A stretch of 64,000 nucleotides of DNA from Mycolicibacterium brisbanense. Lineage in GTDB: Bacteria > Actinomycetota > Actinomycetes > Mycobacteriales > Mycobacteriaceae. A model generated the notes under the pieces. That model saw only the letters and a program-made list of their open reading frames with translations. It did not search any database and was not told the origin of the DNA. A program made the translations under genes and the position numbers. The DNA lies in NCBI RefSeq assembly GCF_001570425.1, contig NZ_BCSX01000024.1, forward strand, positions 372,001 through 436,000. Direction: 5' to 3'. This document shows, piece by piece, positions 7,065-14,799 of the stretch (position 1 is its first letter; every line of letters starts with the position of its first letter).

Positions 7065-8390
7065 TCAGACAGCTGTCGGACGGCCTCCGCCCGGAGTGTG
7101 GGGCCGGTACAACCCGGCAAAGCGGGCCAGCCGGATGCCGAGCATCAGCTCGAACCGGATCTCGCCGTCACCCAGATCGCCGCCGACGGCCTCGGTCAGT
7201 TTCTCCAGCCGGTAATACAGCGTGGAGCGGTGCAGGTAGAGCTCCTCGGCGGTGCGCCGCGCATCGCCACCGGTGCCCAGGTACACCTCCAGGGTGTGGA
7301 CGAGGTCGTCGCGACGTGCGTCGATCAGCGCGACGATGCCCGGGTGGATCAGCTCGATGAGCCGGTCGGGACCGTAAGCCTCGGCCAGCAGCGCCAGGGT
7401 TCTCCAGGACCCCAGCTTCGACCATGCCGTGACCTGCTGATCGGATGCGCCGATCTGCCCCAGCCGCAACGCCGTGCGGGCTTGCCGCAGCGCGACGGCG
7501 GCCTGCGTGATCGGCAGCCGCTCGGCCGACGCGCCGATGGCAGGCCGGATGCCGTAGCTGGCGGCGACCGCGTCGGCGACGATGTCGGCCGCGGTGTCGA
7601 CGACGTCGAGGCTCGGAGCAGGGGAGGGGATGACAGCCGCACGACGCGCCACCGCGAGCACCGTCGTCGGCGTGCCGGTGACGGTGAACCACTGTCGTGA
7701 CCGGTCGGTCGCGGCCAGCCGCAGCCGCAACGCCATGGTGTGGTCGACGGGATCGCCTGCGCCGGGCGCGCCTGGCTCGAACACGAACACGCTCACGGTG
7801 CTGTCGGGGTGGGCCATATCTCTGGCCTGCAGTTCCCGCACGGCCTGCTCGGCCTGCTCGCCGGGCGAGGCACTGAGCAATCGCATCAGCACCGTCTGTT
7901 GGGCGGATTCCTCGGCGCGCAGCGTCGCATTGCGCCGGTCGAGGATGGCTAACAGGTCGGCACCGGCCTGCTCGGCCAGCCGCTGGCCTTCGGCGGGCAA
8001 CGCCCCGTCGCGGTCGAGTATCCACAGGTAGCCGAAGCGTTCGGTCGCGGTGCGCACGGGCACGCAGTACCGGGGCACCAACCCGTGCTGCGGGAAGGCC
8101 GGGGTCCACATGGCCGAGTTCGCGGTGCCGATGCCGACGCCGAACAGGTCGGCCTTGACCTCGGCGCGCGTCTCGCGCAGCAGCACGCTGTGCACGCGGA
8201 CATCGTCGAGTTCACCGAGCTGGCGACTATGGGTGATGGGCTGCAGCTCCTCGTCGTCGAGCAGCACGGCCCGGCCCAGGGTCTGGGCGAGCACATCGAC
8301 GATCAGCTGCATGCGGGCGCTGAAGTCAGCGGTCACCGGCTCGGGCACCCGCTGATTGTCGTGCAGCTCACCGGGCAAGGAGCGCGACAC
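7065..8390 (-). CDS. PucR/CdaR-family transcriptional regulator
   Basis: 441 aa. N-terminal GAF-like sensor region (about 20-160, RMQLIVDVLAQTLGRAVLLD ... YCVPVRTATERFGYLWILDRDG), a middle GGDEF-like CdaR region (240-330), and a C-terminal PucR helix-turn-helix at 375-430 (HTLEVYLGTGGDARRTAEEL, LHRSTLYYRLEKLTEAVG). Family members sense metabolites and activate adjacent transport or catabolic genes; here the permease-Usp pair 120 bases downstream is the obvious target. GTG 8390 overlaps the end of the 5-FCL gene by 23 bases. GTGs a few codons further in are possible starts. Confidence 0.85.
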   Translation of the reverse strand: MSRSLPGELHDNQRVPEPVTADFSARMQLIVDVLAQTLGRAVLLDDEELQPITHSRQLGELDDVRVHSVLLRETRAEVKADLFGVGIGTANSAMWTPAFPQHGLVPRYCVPVRTATERFGYLWILDRDGALPAEGQRLAEQAGADLLAILDRRNATLRAEESAQQTVLMRLLSASPGEQAEQAVRELQARDMAHPDSTVSVFVFEPGAPGAGDPVDHTMALRLRLAATDRSRQWFTVTGTPTTVLAVARRAAVIPSPAPSLDVVDTAADIVADAVAASYGIRPAIGASAERLPITQAAVALRQARTALRLGQIGASDQQVTAWSKLGSWRTLALLAEAYGPDRLIELIHPGIVALIDARRDDLVHTLEVYLGTGGDARRTAEELYLHRSTLYYRLEKLTEAVGGDLGDGEIRFELMLGIRLARFAGLYRPHTPGGGRPTAV

Positions 8391-8967
8391 CCCCTTTCGG
8401 CGTCATCACGTGCGTCATCCGGATGTCGTGGGGCTCGGCGGGCAGTTCGTCGAGCAGTTCGTCGTCACGCACCACGGCGACCAGTTTCGTCCCCGCCCGC
8501 ACCGAATCCAGGGTGCGGTCGTAGAAGCCGGCGCCCCGCCCCAGCCGCGCGCCGGATCGGTCCACCGCCAGCGCAGGCACCAGGATTATGGCGGCTTGAT
8601 TCACCGTTTCGGCGGGTAAATAGGGAGGTGCGGGTTCGCGCAATCCGAAATCTGCGGACTGCAGGGTGCCAGGCTGATAATCGGCCCACTGCAGCGGCAG
8701 CGGAACTCCGTCGGCGCCGTTGCGGGCCACGGGGAGCAGCACCCGGCTGCCGAGTTCGAGCAACCGATCAAGGAGAGCGATGGAGCCCGGTTCGGAACCG
8801 ACGGGTACGTACGCACACACAGTCTGGCCGGGGTCGACGACACCGGGTAGCCAGCCGCACAGCGCCTCGGCCTCTGCGGCATGTAACTCCCTCGGTATCG
8901 CGCGTCGCGCCCGCAGGAGCGCGGCTCGTAGCTCGCTCTTCGTCGGTGGGGTCACAACCTCCACCAT
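8368..8967 (-). CDS. 5-formyltetrahydrofolate cyclo-ligase
   Basis: 199 aa. Converts 5-formyl-THF to 5,10-methenyl-THF using ATP, salvaging the storage folate. Seen: N-terminal KSELRAALLRARRAIP, the substrate region CAYVPVGSEPGSIALLDRLL, and the phosphate-binding motif LGRGAGFYDRTLD (family G-x-G-x-G-YYDR). Length is typical. Divergent from galU with 24 bases between starts, the same arrangement as Rv0992c/galU in M. tuberculosis. Confidence 0.92.
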   Translation of the reverse strand: MVEVVTPPTKSELRAALLRARRAIPRELHAAEAEALCGWLPGVVDPGQTVCAYVPVGSEPGSIALLDRLLELGSRVLLPVARNGADGVPLPLQWADYQPGTLQSADFGLREPAPPYLPAETVNQAAIILVPALAVDRSGARLGRGAGFYDRTLDSVRAGTKLVAVVRDDELLDELPAEPHDIRMTHVMTPKGGVALLAR

Positions 8968-8991
8968 TTCAGAACGCGCGTTAGGGTGTGA

Positions 8992-9918
8992 ATGATGACC
9001 ACGTCTGCGAAGCCGCCTGTGCTGCCTATTCCCTACACGGCGGTCGTTCCGGCTGCGGGCCTGGGGACACGGTTTCTCCCCGCCACCAAGACGGTGCCGA
9101 AAGAACTGCTGCCGGTGGTCGACACGCCCGGCATCGAACTGGTCGCCGCGGAAGCGGCCGAGGCCGGTGCCGAACGGCTGATCATCGTCACCTCAGAAGG
9201 TAAGGACAGCGTCGTCGCGCACTTCGTCGAGGACCTGGTGCTGGAGGGCACGCTGGCGGCCCGCGGCAAGGTGAAGATGCTCGAGAAGGTGCGTCGGGCG
9301 CCCGCTCTGATCAAGGTGGAATCGGTCGTGCAGGCCGAGCCGCTCGGATTGGGCCACGCCGTCAGCTGTGTCGAGGCGAGCCTGCATCCCGACGAAGACG
9401 CCATCTCCGTGCTCCTGCCCGACGACCTGGTGCTGCCGACGGGCGTGCTGGAGACGATGTCGCGGGCACGGTCCAAGCGCGGCGGCTCGGTGCTGTGCGC
9501 CATCGAGGTGCCCGGCGACGACATCAGCGCCTACGGCGTATTCGACGTCGAGCCTGTCGCCGACTCGACCAATCCGAACGTGCTGCGGGTCAAGGGCATG
9601 GTCGAGAAGCCCAAGCCCGAGGATGCCCCGTCGCACTATGCTGCGGCCGGCCGCTATGTGCTGGACCGGGCGATTTTCGATGCCCTGCGCCGGGTTCCGC
9701 GTGGAGTGGGCGGCGAGATCCAGCTCACCGACGCCATCGCGCTGTTGATCGAGGAAGGTCATCCGGTGCATGTGGTGGTGCACCGCGGAGCTCGACACGA
9801 CCTGGGAAATCCCGGCGGCTACCTGATGGCTGCGGTTGACTTTGCGTTGGAACGCGACGACTACGGCCCCGAGTTGCGGCGGTGGTTGGTCGAACGGTTG
9901 GGTCTGGCCGAGCAATAA
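8992..9918 (+). CDS. galU: UTP-glucose-1-phosphate uridylyltransferase
   Basis: 308 aa. Makes UDP-glucose from UTP and glucose-1-phosphate for envelope glycans and trehalose. The nucleotide-binding motif VVPAAGLGTRFLPATKTVPK is at residues 17-36. Also seen are VLLPDDLVL (metal Asp), VEKPKPEDAPSHYAAAGRYV and GGEIQLTDAI, all GalU signatures. First gene of galU-glp-rimJ-glpR. ATG 8992 and 8995 are both possible starts. Confidence 0.96.
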   Translation: MMTTSAKPPVLPIPYTAVVPAAGLGTRFLPATKTVPKELLPVVDTPGIELVAAEAAEAGAERLIIVTSEGKDSVVAHFVEDLVLEGTLAARGKVKMLEKVRRAPALIKVESVVQAEPLGLGHAVSCVEASLHPDEDAISVLLPDDLVLPTGVLETMSRARSKRGGSVLCAIEVPGDDISAYGVFDVEPVADSTNPNVLRVKGMVEKPKPEDAPSHYAAAGRYVLDRAIFDALRRVPRGVGGEIQLTDAIALLIEEGHPVHVVVHRGARHDLGNPGGYLMAAVDFALERDDYGPELRRWLVERLGLAEQ

Positions 9919-9963
9919 GAGCCGCGCGTCGGGCCCGGTAGAGACGGGATAGGAAGGCGTGTT

Positions 9964-11223
9964 GTGCGTTCGGTGGAGGAGCAGCAGGCCAGGGTGGCCG
10001 CCGCCGCGGTGGCGCCTCGGCCGGTGCGGGTGGCCATAGCCGAAGCGCAGGGGCTGATGTGCGCGGAAGAGGTCGTGACCGAGCGGCCGATGCCGGGATT
10101 CGACCAGGCCGCCATCGACGGGTACGCGGTGCGCAGCGTCGACGTTCTCGGCGTGAGCGACGACGGCGACGCGGACGAGAGCAGCAACGGTGAGATCAGC
10201 CTGCCGGTCATGGGTTTGATCGAAGCGGGCGCACGGACACCCAGCCGGTTGCAGCCGCGCCAGGCGGCTCGAGTGCAGACCGGTGCGCCCATGCCGACGC
10301 TGGCCGACGCCGTCCTGCCGCTGCGGTGGACCGATGGCGGGCAGAACCGCGTGCGGGTGCTGCGGGGTGTGCGGTCCGGCGCCTACGTGCGGCGTACCGG
10401 CGACGACGTGCAACCCGGTGACGTCGCGGTGCGGGCAGGCACCATCATCGGGCCCGCACAGGTCGGCCTGCTTGCCGCGGTCGGGCGCGACCGGGTGCTG
10501 GTGCATCCGCGCCCGCGGCTGTCCGTGATGTGTGTCGGCGGTGAGCTCGTCGACGTCTCCCGCACACCCGGCACCGGCCAGGTCTACGACGTCAACTCCT
10601 ATGCGCTGGCAGCGGCCGGGCGCGACGCCGGAGCCGAGGTGAACCGCGTCGGCATCATCAGCACCGATCCCGGCGAACTGCGGGAAACCGTTGAAGGCCA
10701 AGTGAATCGGAACGAGATCGTGGTGATCGCCGGCGCGGTCGGCGGGGCCGCGGCCGAGAGCGTGCGTACGGTGCTCGCCGAGCTGGGCGAGATGGAGGTG
10801 GCCCGCATCGCCATGCATCCGGGTTCGGTGCAGGGCTTCGGGCAGCTGGGTCGCGATCGGGTGCCCGTGTTCCTGCTGCCCGCCAATCCGGTGAGCGCGC
10901 TTGTCGTGTTCGAGGTGATGGTGCGTCCGCTGATCCGCTTGTCGCTGGGTAAACGCCAGCCCATGCGGCGTGTGGTGCAGGCCCGCACCCTGTCGCCGAT
11001 CAGCTCGGTGGCCGGGCGCACGGGATATCTGCGCGGCCAGTTGATGCGCGATCAGGACAGTGGTGAATACCTCGTGCAGGCCCTCGGGGGCACGCCGGGC
11101 GCGTCCACCCACCTGCTGGCAACGCTGGCCGAGGCCAACTGTCTGGTCGTCGTCCCCAGCGAAGCCGAACAGATCCGCACCGGCGAGACCGTCGATGTCG
11201 CATTCCTGGCCCAGCGCGGCTGA
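9964..11223 (+). CDS. moeA1: gephyrin-like MoeA protein (Glp/MoeA1)
   Basis: 419 aa from GTG 9964. MoeA domains in order: N-terminal SVEEQQARVAAAAV, the MPGFDQAAIDGYAVRS signature (residues about 43-58), the MoCF-binding domain with CVGGELVD and the late FLLPANPVSALVVFEVMVRP segment. The last replaces the usual LPGNPVS, and the KPG motif is altered. This copy between galU and rimJ corresponds to Rv0994, whose corynebacterial counterpart Glp is reported to act in the divisome by binding FtsZ and the membrane receptor GLPR rather than mainly in molybdopterin synthesis. The GLPR/SepX-like gene two positions downstream supports that role here. Both roles remain possible. Confidence 0.88.
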   Translation: MRSVEEQQARVAAAAVAPRPVRVAIAEAQGLMCAEEVVTERPMPGFDQAAIDGYAVRSVDVLGVSDDGDADESSNGEISLPVMGLIEAGARTPSRLQPRQAARVQTGAPMPTLADAVLPLRWTDGGQNRVRVLRGVRSGAYVRRTGDDVQPGDVAVRAGTIIGPAQVGLLAAVGRDRVLVHPRPRLSVMCVGGELVDVSRTPGTGQVYDVNSYALAAAGRDAGAEVNRVGIISTDPGELRETVEGQVNRNEIVVIAGAVGGAAAESVRTVLAELGEMEVARIAMHPGSVQGFGQLGRDRVPVFLLPANPVSALVVFEVMVRPLIRLSLGKRQPMRRVVQARTLSPISSVAGRTGYLRGQLMRDQDSGEYLVQALGGTPGASTHLLATLAEANCLVVVPSEAEQIRTGETVDVAFLAQRG

Positions 11224-11225
11224 AC

Positions 11226-11879
11226 ATGACCCTCTTTCGCTCGGGTGGGATCCACCCCGGTTGGCCCGACCCACTCGGCCCGCTGCGGGTGCCCGCGGGC
11301 GTGGTGAAGCTACGTCCGGTGCGGTTGCGTGACGCGGCGGTGTGGAGCCGCATCAGGCTCGCCGACCGAGATCACCTGGAACCGTGGGAGCCGGTATCCG
11401 GTGCGGATTGGACTGTGCGCCATGCTGTTTCGTCATGGCCGGCGGTGTGCTCGGGGCTGCGAGCCGAGGCCAGGAAGGGCCGCATGCTGCCGTATGTGAT
11501 CGAGCTGGACGGGCAGTTCGCCGGTCAGCTCACCATCGGCAACGTCACGCACGGGGCGCTGCGCTCGGCGTGGATCGGGTACTGGGTGGCCAGCGAGAAG
11601 ACCGGCGGCGGCATCGCCACCGGGGCGTTGGCACTGGGCCTCGACCATTGTTTTGCCGGGGTGCGGTTGCACCGCGTCGAGGCGACCGTGCGGCCGGAGA
11701 ACGCGATCAGCCGGGCGGTGCTGGCGCGGGTCGGCTTCCGCGAAGAGGGCCTGCTGCGGCGCTACCTGGAGGTCGACGGCGCGTGGCGGGATCATCTGCT
11801 CGTCGCGATCACCGTCGATGAAATGAAGGAATCGGCCGCGCAGGCGTTGGTCCGCGCCGGCCGGGCGAGCTGGGCCTGA
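11226..11879 (+). CDS. rimJ: GNAT acetyltransferase RimJ-like
   Basis: 217 aa. GNAT fold of the RimJ/RimL protein N-terminal acetyltransferase type: VKLRPVRLRDAAVWSRIRLA at the start, the acetyl-CoA loop IGYWVASEKTGGGIATGALA at about 118-137, and VRPENAISRAVLARVGFREEG typical of motif B. It starts 2 bases after the moeA1 stop, so it is cotranscribed. Named by family and by its conserved position (Rv0995). The actual protein substrate is unknown. Confidence 0.85.
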   Translation: MTLFRSGGIHPGWPDPLGPLRVPAGVVKLRPVRLRDAAVWSRIRLADRDHLEPWEPVSGADWTVRHAVSSWPAVCSGLRAEARKGRMLPYVIELDGQFAGQLTIGNVTHGALRSAWIGYWVASEKTGGGIATGALALGLDHCFAGVRLHRVEATVRPENAISRAVLARVGFREEGLLRRYLEVDGAWRDHLLVAITVDEMKESAAQALVRAGRASWA

Positions 11880-11890
11880 CTGCCTTTTCG

Positions 11891-11949
11891 TTGAGATTGC
11901 ACTCAGGGTCGCGGCCCCAGCGAATCCGCGACCCTGGACGCAATCTCAA
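11891..11949. repeat. long intergenic palindrome (GGGTCGCGG class)
   Basis: 24-base arms at 11891-11914 and 11926-11949 pair with three mismatches: outer TTGAGATTGC / GCAATCTCAA and inner AGGGTCGCGG / CCGCGACCCT, with an 11-base loop. Lies just after rimJ, so it may end that transcript. Related palindromes with an AGGGTC core occur at 22955-23019 and, weaker, 23946-24017. Confidence 0.75.
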
Positions 11950-12014
11950 GCCGCCTTCACCGAGCAACCTGTTACTAATGTGACACTTGGGGCTGTTGGT
12001 GCTTGTCTCAGTTG

Positions 12015-12032
12015 AATTACAGGTGTGTAATT
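12015..12032. promoter_or_regulatory. short inverted repeat upstream of glpR/sepX
   Basis: AATTAC, 6 bases, GTAATT, in an AT-rich patch 68 bases upstream of the GLPR-like start. It may be a regulator site or part of the promoter. No family consensus is claimed. Confidence 0.3.
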
Positions 12033-12100
12033 GACCTCGGCGCGCCGCCCACGGATGCGCTGGTCACAGACCTAGCCTGATGGGGAAAGGAGCAGGCTTC

Positions 12101-13159
12101 ATGCCAAGCATCCCCCAGTCTCTGCTTTGGATTTCTCTCGTGGTCCTCTGGCTCTTCGTGCTGGTTCCGATGTTGATCAGCAAGCGTGACGCGGTCCGTC
12201 GCACCAGCGACGTCGCACTCGCCACGCGGGTTCTCAACGGCGGTCGCAACGCGCAGCGGCTACGACGAGGTCCGGCCGCAGGCCACCACAGCGACCCGCA
12301 CTGGCAACGGTCCGGTGACCACCTCGACGAAGAACTCGACGACGAGTTCGAAGAGGCAGCGCCGGAGCGGTCGGTGGTGGTCGTTGCCGCGGTCGCCGAA
12401 CCGGCCGAGCCCGATTACCTCGACGTCGACATCGTCGAAGAGGATTCCGGTGCGCTGCCCGTCAGCACCCTGCAGGCCGAGGAGCCCGCGACCGACCAGT
12501 TCGAGCACATCGAGGTCGAGCCCGAGATCAGCCAGGCCGAGCCTGAAACCGACCAGCTGCCAACGGATCTCGACGAGCCGGAGCAGACCGACGAGGCTGC
12601 CGACGAGCAGGCCGACGGCACCGCCGATGAGTACGAGTACGTGGCCGACTCGTCCGGGCTCGAGTCTGAGCCCGATGAGGACGGCGAAGACGACGCCGAA
12701 GACGCGCCCGCTGCGGCATCGGTGAAAGACTCGCGCAGCCGCCGCTTCGAATCCAAGACCGCCGCCGCGGTGAGCGCTCGCAAGTACAAGTTCCGCAAGC
12801 GGGTACTCGCGGTGTTCGCTGCGCTCATGGTCTTCTCGGCCGCCGCGGCCTTCCTCCTGACGCCGTCGGCGTGGTGGGTTCTGGGCACCGTCGCCACCAT
12901 GACCGTGCTGTACCTGGGTTACCTGCGCCGTCAGACCCGCATCGAGGAACAGCTGCGCCGCAGGCGCGCCCAGCGCATGATGCGGTCTCGGCTCGGCGTG
13001 GAGAACACCGACGACCACAAGCTCGACGTCGTCCCGTCCCGGTTGCGGCGGCCCGGTTCGGTGGTTCTCGACATCGACGACGAAGACCCGATTTTCGAGC
13101 ATCTGGACTACGTCCCGTTCACGCGCGAATACGATCTGCCGCGCGCAGCCGGGCAGTAA
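12101..13159 (+). CDS. GLPR/SepX-like divisome membrane protein
   Basis: 352 aa. N-terminal membrane helix at residues 1-23 (MPSIPQSLLWISLVVLWLFV, then LVPML), a basic SKRDAVRRTSDVALATRVLNGG motif, a long acidic low-complexity linker (about 75-205), and two membrane helices at about 233-270 (VLAVFAALMVFSAAAAFLLT, VLGTVATMTVLYLGYL), with a basic C-terminal part. This matches SepX of Streptomyces and GLPR of Corynebacterium, the Glp receptor that links Z-ring proteins to polar growth. ATG 12101 is chosen because GGAAAGGAG lies 8 bases upstream. Conserved linkage to moeA1/glp supports the assignment. Confidence 0.85.
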   Translation: MPSIPQSLLWISLVVLWLFVLVPMLISKRDAVRRTSDVALATRVLNGGRNAQRLRRGPAAGHHSDPHWQRSGDHLDEELDDEFEEAAPERSVVVVAAVAEPAEPDYLDVDIVEEDSGALPVSTLQAEEPATDQFEHIEVEPEISQAEPETDQLPTDLDEPEQTDEAADEQADGTADEYEYVADSSGLESEPDEDGEDDAEDAPAAASVKDSRSRRFESKTAAAVSARKYKFRKRVLAVFAALMVFSAAAAFLLTPSAWWVLGTVATMTVLYLGYLRRQTRIEEQLRRRRAQRMMRSRLGVENTDDHKLDVVPSRLRRPGSVVLDIDDEDPIFEHLDYVPFTREYDLPRAAGQ

Positions 13160-13213
13160 CCAGCCGGTTTCAGTTCCCGGGCCACGGGCTGGTAGCCTTT
13201 CCTCTCGGTATCA

Positions 13214-13286
13214 GGGGCTATGGCGCAGTTGGTAGCGCGACTCGTTCGCATCGAGTAGGTCAGGGGTTCGATTCCCCTTAGCTCCA
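13214..13286 (+). tRNA. tRNA-Ala (CGC)
   Basis: 73-nt cloverleaf. Acceptor GGGGCTA / TAGCTCC (one G-U pair), D-arm GCGC-AGTTGGTA-GCGC, anticodon stem ACTCG / CGAGT with loop TTCGCAT (anticodon CGC, reading GCG), T-arm AGGGG-TTCGATT-CCCCT, discriminator A. CCA is not encoded. A terminator follows directly. Confidence 0.95.
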
Positions 13287-13290
13287 CAGA

Positions 13291-13315
13291 AAAACCCCAG
13301 CTGGTCTGGGGTTTT
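13291..13315 (+). terminator. intrinsic terminator after tRNA-Ala
   Basis: 10-bp perfect stem AAAACCCCAG / CTGGGGTTTT with a 5-base loop, continuing into CTTGTTTC. Starts five bases after the tRNA end. Confidence 0.85.
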
Positions 13316-13361
13316 CTTGTTTCTGGGCGCGGAAGCCCGCCGATGCCGGACAATCCGATCC

Positions 13362-13808
13362 GTGAGTACGCCGGTGTTCGTGGTCGTGCTGGTTCTCGGC
13401 ATCCTCGGCGTGCAGGCGCTGATCTGGATTCCGATCATCTTGTGGTTCAAGCGGCGTAGCCGGGCCGCCGCCGCGCAGTTGACCGCCGAGCTCGAATCCG
13501 AAGGGGTGGTCCGTGGTCCGGAGAAGGGTGTGTACCGCGGCGCGACGGCACCCGGGTATCCGATGGTGTGCAACAACGGCCTGATCGCCCTGGGCGGTCG
13601 ACGGCTGTTGTTCCGGACGCTGACCGGTAAGGCCTTCGACATTCCAGTCGCCGCGATCACAGGTGTGCGGCTGGCGAAGGCCTTCAAGGGCGCTGTGGTG
13701 GGCGGTCGCGAGCACCTGGTGGTTCAGACAGCCAAAGGCGAGGTCGGCTTTTTCGTCACCGACAACCCGGCGTGGGTCGCTGCGCTGACGCCGGCCGCGC
13801 ACCGATGA
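13362..13808 (+). CDS. membrane-anchored protein with PH-like domain
   Basis: 148 aa from GTG 13362. One N-terminal helix (VFVVVLVLGILGVQALIWIP, then IILWF, residues 4-28), a basic stop-transfer KRRSR, then a beta-rich domain at about 50-148 (GVYRGATAPGYPMVCNNGLIAL-type start, with FRTLTGKAFDIPVAAITGVRLAKAF and LVVQTAKGEVGFFVTDNPAWVAAL). The strand pattern resembles bacterial PH or GRAM-like domains. Function unknown. Convergent with the MarR gene. Confidence 0.65.
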   Translation: MSTPVFVVVLVLGILGVQALIWIPIILWFKRRSRAAAAQLTAELESEGVVRGPEKGVYRGATAPGYPMVCNNGLIALGGRRLLFRTLTGKAFDIPVAAITGVRLAKAFKGAVVGGREHLVVQTAKGEVGFFVTDNPAWVAALTPAAHR

Positions 13809-13826
13809 CGTAGCGAAACCGTTGCG

Positions 13827-14312
13827 CTACAGCGGCATCGGGTTGTAGAGGTCGCCCGCATAGTCGTCGCCGAAGTGGTCGTGCAGCGTGCGCAGCACGG
13901 CCGCGCATGCCGCCCGGTCGTCGGCGTTGATGGTGTCGAGCACGCGGCTCAACTCCCGGCGGCGTCGGGTGCTGACCTGCTTGACGAGTTTGCGGCCCTG
14001 GGCGGTCAGTTCCAATGTGACGATGCTGCGGTTGGTCGGATCCGTGCCGCGGACCAGATGGCCCGAGTTGTGCAGCCGGTCGGCCAGACGTGTGACGGAC
14101 GAGCCGACGACGCCGAGCGCGCGTGCACAGTCCGACGAAGTCGACCGGCCGAGCTCGGAGAGAGTCAGCAGCAGCCGGAACTGCGGCAGCGACACCTCGA
14201 GTTGCTCGACGCTGCGTAGTGCCACGCCCACCAAGTCGCGTGTTGCGACCTCGAATGCGATGAGTTCGTCGACCGGTGTCTTCGTTGTCGCAACCTGATG
14301 CGCCGTGGCCAT
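13827..14312 (-). CDS. MarR-family regulator
   Basis: 161 aa. Winged helix at about 40-115: LPQFRLLLTLSELGRSTSSD, then CARALGVVGSSVTRLADRLH (recognition helix), NSGHLVRGTDPTNRSIVTLEL wing and LTAQGRKLV. Helices at both ends would form the dimer. The divergent neighbour is the small membrane protein and kup about 340 bases away, a possible target; a near-palindrome sits at 14389-14403. The ligand is unknown. Confidence 0.85.
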   Translation of the reverse strand: MATAHQVATTKTPVDELIAFEVATRDLVGVALRSVEQLEVSLPQFRLLLTLSELGRSTSSDCARALGVVGSSVTRLADRLHNSGHLVRGTDPTNRSIVTLELTAQGRKLVKQVSTRRRRELSRVLDTINADDRAACAAVLRTLHDHFGDDYAGDLYNPMPL

Positions 14313-14653
14313 GGCGAAAAGTATCCCACGTCGCGGGCATTTTCAGGTGGCCTGATTTCGCAAATCACAGGTTTTGCATAGGACAAGAATTGTCGTGCAC
14401 AATCATGTGGTTATCGCTGGTGCACAACAGATTTCACGCCTTCGACCACGCGACCGATGGTACGACGTGGCGCGACGAGCTACAGGCGGCAGTGCCGAGG
14501 TGACCCAGGCCCGGCTCTCGGCGTATATCGAAGTCGGTCAACGGCCGCAATTCCGCCGTCGCGGGCGTAAGGATTGCGTCAAGACGCTTGCCGAGTGCCG
14601 GAATGTTCCTCTGCAATGGTCGCTGTGACTGCGACCGATCGGTGCCGGCATCT
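14313..14653. promoter_or_regulatory. intergenic region between marR and the kup operon
   Basis: About 340 bases with no convincing gene. The near-palindrome ATTGTCGTGCACAAT at 14389-14403 and a second GTGCACAA at 14420-14427 could be MarR operators. A long leader for kup is possible, but the conserved cores of the c-di-AMP (ydaO) riboswitch were not found. Confidence 0.35.
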
Positions 14654-14785
14654 ATGACCAATCTGCTCGAGCTTCTCGTTATGCTTGCCGTGCCCACATC
14701 GATCCTGCTGGCCTGCCGCTACATCAACCTTCGGGGCGACCGGCTGGCGCGCAGCCGGCAGCAATCGATCGGCGGCACCCGCTGA
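14654..14785 (+). CDS. 43-aa membrane microprotein upstream of kup
   Basis: MTNLLELLVMLAVPTSILLA followed by CRYINLRGDRLARSRQQSIGGTR: one hydrophobic helix (residues 3-20) and a basic tail, so the N-terminus is probably outside. It ends 14 bases before kup and is therefore likely cotranslated with the K+ transporter. Size and topology recall KdpF, the small stabilising subunit of the Kdp K+ pump, but the sequence is different. Upstream in-frame codons (from 14588) look non-coding. Inferred role: accessory peptide of Kup. Unproven. Confidence 0.5.
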   Translation: MTNLLELLVMLAVPTSILLACRYINLRGDRLARSRQQSIGGTR

Positions 14786-14799
14786 ACGAGAGGCGCGTT

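Noticed and set aside
14313-14799. c-di-AMP (ydaO) riboswitch upstream of kup
   Set aside because: Conserved cores of the motif were not found on reading; only a short MarR-like palindrome is visible.
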